From Apostichopus japonicus (lineage: Eukaryota > Echinodermata > Holothuroidea > Aspidochirotida > Stichopodidae): 62,000 nucleotides of DNA. Positions within the stretch are counted from its first letter, which is position 1, and each line of letters starts with the position of its first letter. Below the pieces are notes generated by a model. It was given only the letters and a program-made list of their open reading frames with translations. It was not told the origin of the DNA and ran no database searches. Below, piece by piece: positions 61,555 to 62,000 of the stretch. The stretch lies in contig NC_092579.1 in the NCBI RefSeq assembly GCF_037975245.1, positions 22,735,166 to 22,797,165 of the forward strand, written 5' to 3'. The position numbers and the translations under genes were made by a program.

Positions 61555-61905
61555 GTGTGAAAGTTATTCATTACAGTTTGTAATCTCTATCACATAGACC
61601 AATGAAGAATGGTCTGGTTTGTGTCTCCTCTGACGGTCGGAGTAGATAATTAAGGGATGGCTGCAAATATAACAACAACAATAACTAAACAAAAAAAAAT
61701 AAACAGATAGTAATGCAGAGTTCAATGAACTCTGATGAACAGTTTGTTGCCTTTTTCTACCAACAAGAAAAAGAAGAAGTAATTCCCACCAAATTCTAAT
61801 CTTGACTCTTCTCCCTACCTTCTCCTCTGTTAGGAACAACATAAGGAGGCTGTTCATTTCTTCACACGAGCGCAGGCCTACAGCCAAGCTATTCGGATTT
61901 GCAAG
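33892..61905 (+). CDS. IFT140: Intraflagellar transport protein 140 (24 exons seen, 3' part outside the window)
   Basis: The 24 exons give 1052 codons without a break, against about 1460 in human IFT140; the missing C-terminal part lies past 62000. IFT140 is a core subunit of IFT complex A, which drives retrograde transport in cilia and the entry of membrane receptors. The order is the family's: two N-terminal WD40 propellers, then an alpha-solenoid of TPR-like repeats. Diagnostic segments are [13 protein letters not shown] at the start, [77 protein letters not shown] and [17 protein letters not shown]. The ATG at 33892 matches the family start; a likely acceptor 17 bp upstream suggests a separate 5' UTR exon. 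Intron 6 starts with GC instead of GT. Exon 9 has two in-frame donors, and intron 8 begins with a long array of donor copies. Introns hold many repeats but no other gene that I can recognise. Confidence 0.95.
34516..34584 (+). other. tRNA-like segment (tRNA pseudogene or SINE head), IFT140 intron 1
   Basis: A box B-like GGTTCAAATCC lies in a perfect 5-bp T-stem (CCGGG/CCCGG), and TAGGGTGGTTAGGG resembles box A with a D-loop. GCCT at the 5' end pairs with AGGC at the 3' end. The anticodon stem does not pair well, so it is not a functional tRNA. It could be the promoter part of a tRNA-derived SINE, but I found no second copy in this window. Confidence 0.45.
37760..38085. repeat. Dispersed repeat, copy 1 (IFT140 intron 5)
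   Basis: It is collinear with 60370-60690 in intron 22: TTGTTGATTTAT-like start, GAATGTTT-GC-TAGC, TTCATCAAAAATG, GAAATATTAT-TTCCTC, an A-run, then TGCTCTGATGA-ATC, TTGTTGCCAGATG and ACCACCAAATT. Divergence is high but the order is kept over about 320 bp. Confidence 0.65.
40573..41440 (+). repeat. Minisatellite of about 22-bp units carrying the exon 8 splice donor
   Basis: Units such as GAGACAGCAGGTCAGTGTGT start in the last bases of IFT140 exon 8 (donor CAG|GTCAGT at 40583/40584) and fill the first 860 bp of intron 8. I count 21 exact CAGCAGGTCAGT words, one of them the real donor, plus variants such as CAGCAGATGTGT, CAGCAGGCCAGT and CAGTAGGTCAGT. Most spacings are 22 bp; a subset of units is shortened. 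The array therefore repeats the exon end and the 5' splice site together. Confidence 0.95.
41890..42200. mobile_element. Putative non-autonomous DNA element, copy 2, inverted (IFT140 intron 8)
   Basis: This is the reverse complement of the 3320-3650 family: GGGGTTGCAACCCTTTTTAT and GGTCACCAAAACATTTTTC at one end, TGAAAATTGTGGTCGCTAAG and GAATATCCAGGGGTC at the other. A third, partial relative is near 49573-49665 (CCCAAACCTTGGGTCG, GTGTCACCAAGC). Confidence 0.55.
42473..42493 (+). other. IFT140: Possible 21-nt exon 9 extension from a duplicated splice donor
   Basis: Exon 9 ends CCAACTCAAAG|GTAGGT at 42472. The same CCAACTCAAAGGTAGG recurs with its donor at 42494. The 21 nt between the donors are in frame and open, and would add VGVSNSK after residue 459. 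Both donors look equally good. Confidence 0.6.
42676..43034. repeat. Dispersed repeat, uninterrupted copy 2 (IFT140 intron 9)
   Basis: This is the same family and orientation as 25460-26182, with no MITE at the corresponding AACGTGAT site. It keeps AACTAGGTCAGATTACCAGC, which copy 1 lacks. Confidence 0.85.
47205..47345. repeat. A-rich short repeat, AAAAAGTTACATAA family (IFT140 intron 13)
   Basis: About eight copies of AAAGTTACA(T/C)AA and the shorter ACATAACAAAA lie in tandem with irregular spacing. Confidence 0.85.
48054..48240. repeat. 31-bp minisatellite, about 6 copies (IFT140 intron 14)
   Basis: The unit CGACAACCCCAGGGCCACAC followed by ACCCTCCTATT starts at 48085, 48116, 48147 and 48178, with diverged units at both ends. 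Because 31 is not a multiple of 3, the unit cycles through frames and gives repeated [10 protein letters not shown]-like peptides. It is not a gene. Confidence 0.92.
53309..53364. repeat. Dispersed repeat with GATCCTAGCAGGATC core, copy 2
   Basis: In IFT140 intron 16. It shares both the core and the AATGTGTAAAAATAAGTTGG-like lead with copy 1 at 9115-9178. Confidence 0.65.
56945..57131. repeat. About 46-bp minisatellite, 4 copies (IFT140 intron 19)
   Basis: Units of the form ACCTGTTCTCATGCATATTC then ATGCTGTTGTACATTTACAA and TACTTT start near 56952, 56998, 57046 and 57091. A stray partial copy (ACCTGTTCTCATGCAT, twice) lies at 57405-57440. Confidence 0.85.
57241..57268. repeat. Head-to-head telomeric repeat palindrome
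   Basis: A perfect 28-bp palindrome is made of CTAGGG-TTAGGG facing CCCTAA-CCCTAG with a shared TTAA centre. The words are the animal telomere repeat in fusion-like orientation. It is in IFT140 intron 19, between the 46-bp minisatellite and its stray copy. Confidence 0.85.
58490..58545. repeat. Dispersed repeat with GATCCTAGTAGGATC core, copy 3
   Basis: In IFT140 intron 20: TTGCCAATTCGATCCTAGTA then GGATCTTCTTCAGG, followed by AGGCTAAAT as in copy 1. Confidence 0.6.
60370..60690. repeat. Dispersed repeat, copy 2 (IFT140 intron 22)
   Basis: Collinear, diverged relative of 37760-38085, with TGCTCTGATGATATC, TGTTGTTGCCAGATG and CTACCACCAAATT. Confidence 0.65.
61522..61556. repeat. (CTGT)n microsatellite
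   Basis: About seven to eight CTGT units in IFT140 intron 23. Confidence 0.95.
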
Positions 61906-62000
61906 GTAAGCGAAAAACCCAGCAGACTTTGTTTATTCCATATTGCTCATAGTTTCATTTGGTAACTAAATGGAATATTAATATTTGAATGACATTTTCG

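Larger units (their letters stand above)
50016..61905 (+). other. IFT140: IFT140 end of propeller 2 and TPR-like solenoid, exons 16-24
   Basis: Exons: 50016-50147, 53870-54057, 55380-55557, 56636-56719, 58208-58314, 58991-59086, 59777-59909, 60825-60896, 61834-61905. They encode residues 699-1052. From exon 17 on, helix pairs of the TPR type follow: [60 protein letters not shown] and [20 protein letters not shown]. The last donor (GTAAGC at 61906) leads out of the window. Intron 16 (50148-53869) is the longest and shows no recognisable gene. Confidence 0.9.

Overview
The window is a stretch of nuclear chromosome from an animal. It has long AT-rich introns with GT-AG boundaries, four multi-exon genes, many small repeats and non-autonomous transposons, and no bacterial-type operons. 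The protein types and the repeat landscape suggest a marine invertebrate, perhaps an echinoderm; the species is a guess.

Layout. (1) 2591-11866, minus strand: a complete 11-exon flavin monoamine oxidase-like gene of 523 codons with a C-terminal membrane tail. (2) 13879-18105, plus strand: a 6-exon leucine-rich-repeat protein of 644 codons whose family I cannot name. (3) 22336-31256, minus strand: a complete 9-exon gene for peroxisomal 2,4-dienoyl-CoA reductase (DECR2), 286 codons, ending in the peroxisomal signal SKL. (4) 33892 to past the window end, plus strand: the first 24 coding exons (1052 codons) of IFT140, a subunit of intraflagellar transport complex A. Genes 1 and 2 are divergent, 2 and 3 convergent, 3 and 4 divergent. 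I joined all exons by hand; frames and splice phases close without a gap in every gene. The genes act in different compartments (mitochondrial outer membrane, unknown, peroxisome, cilium), so there is no shared pathway. DECR2 and IFT140 are both on human 16p13.3, so their adjacency may be old linkage.

Intergenic and intronic DNA holds minisatellites, tandem duplications, foldback elements, two terminal-inverted-repeat elements with visible target-site duplications, two tails of one LINE family, and several dispersed repeat families.

The most unusual theme is repeat growth at exon borders. In IFT140 intron 8 a roughly 22-bp unit that contains the exon end and its 5' splice site is amplified over about 860 bp, leaving about 20 extra copies of the donor. 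In DECR2 intron 5 a degenerate array copies the exon 6 acceptor border. IFT140 exon 9 has two donors 21 nt apart, in frame. In the LRR gene the tail of a LINE abuts an exon and sits in the acceptor position.
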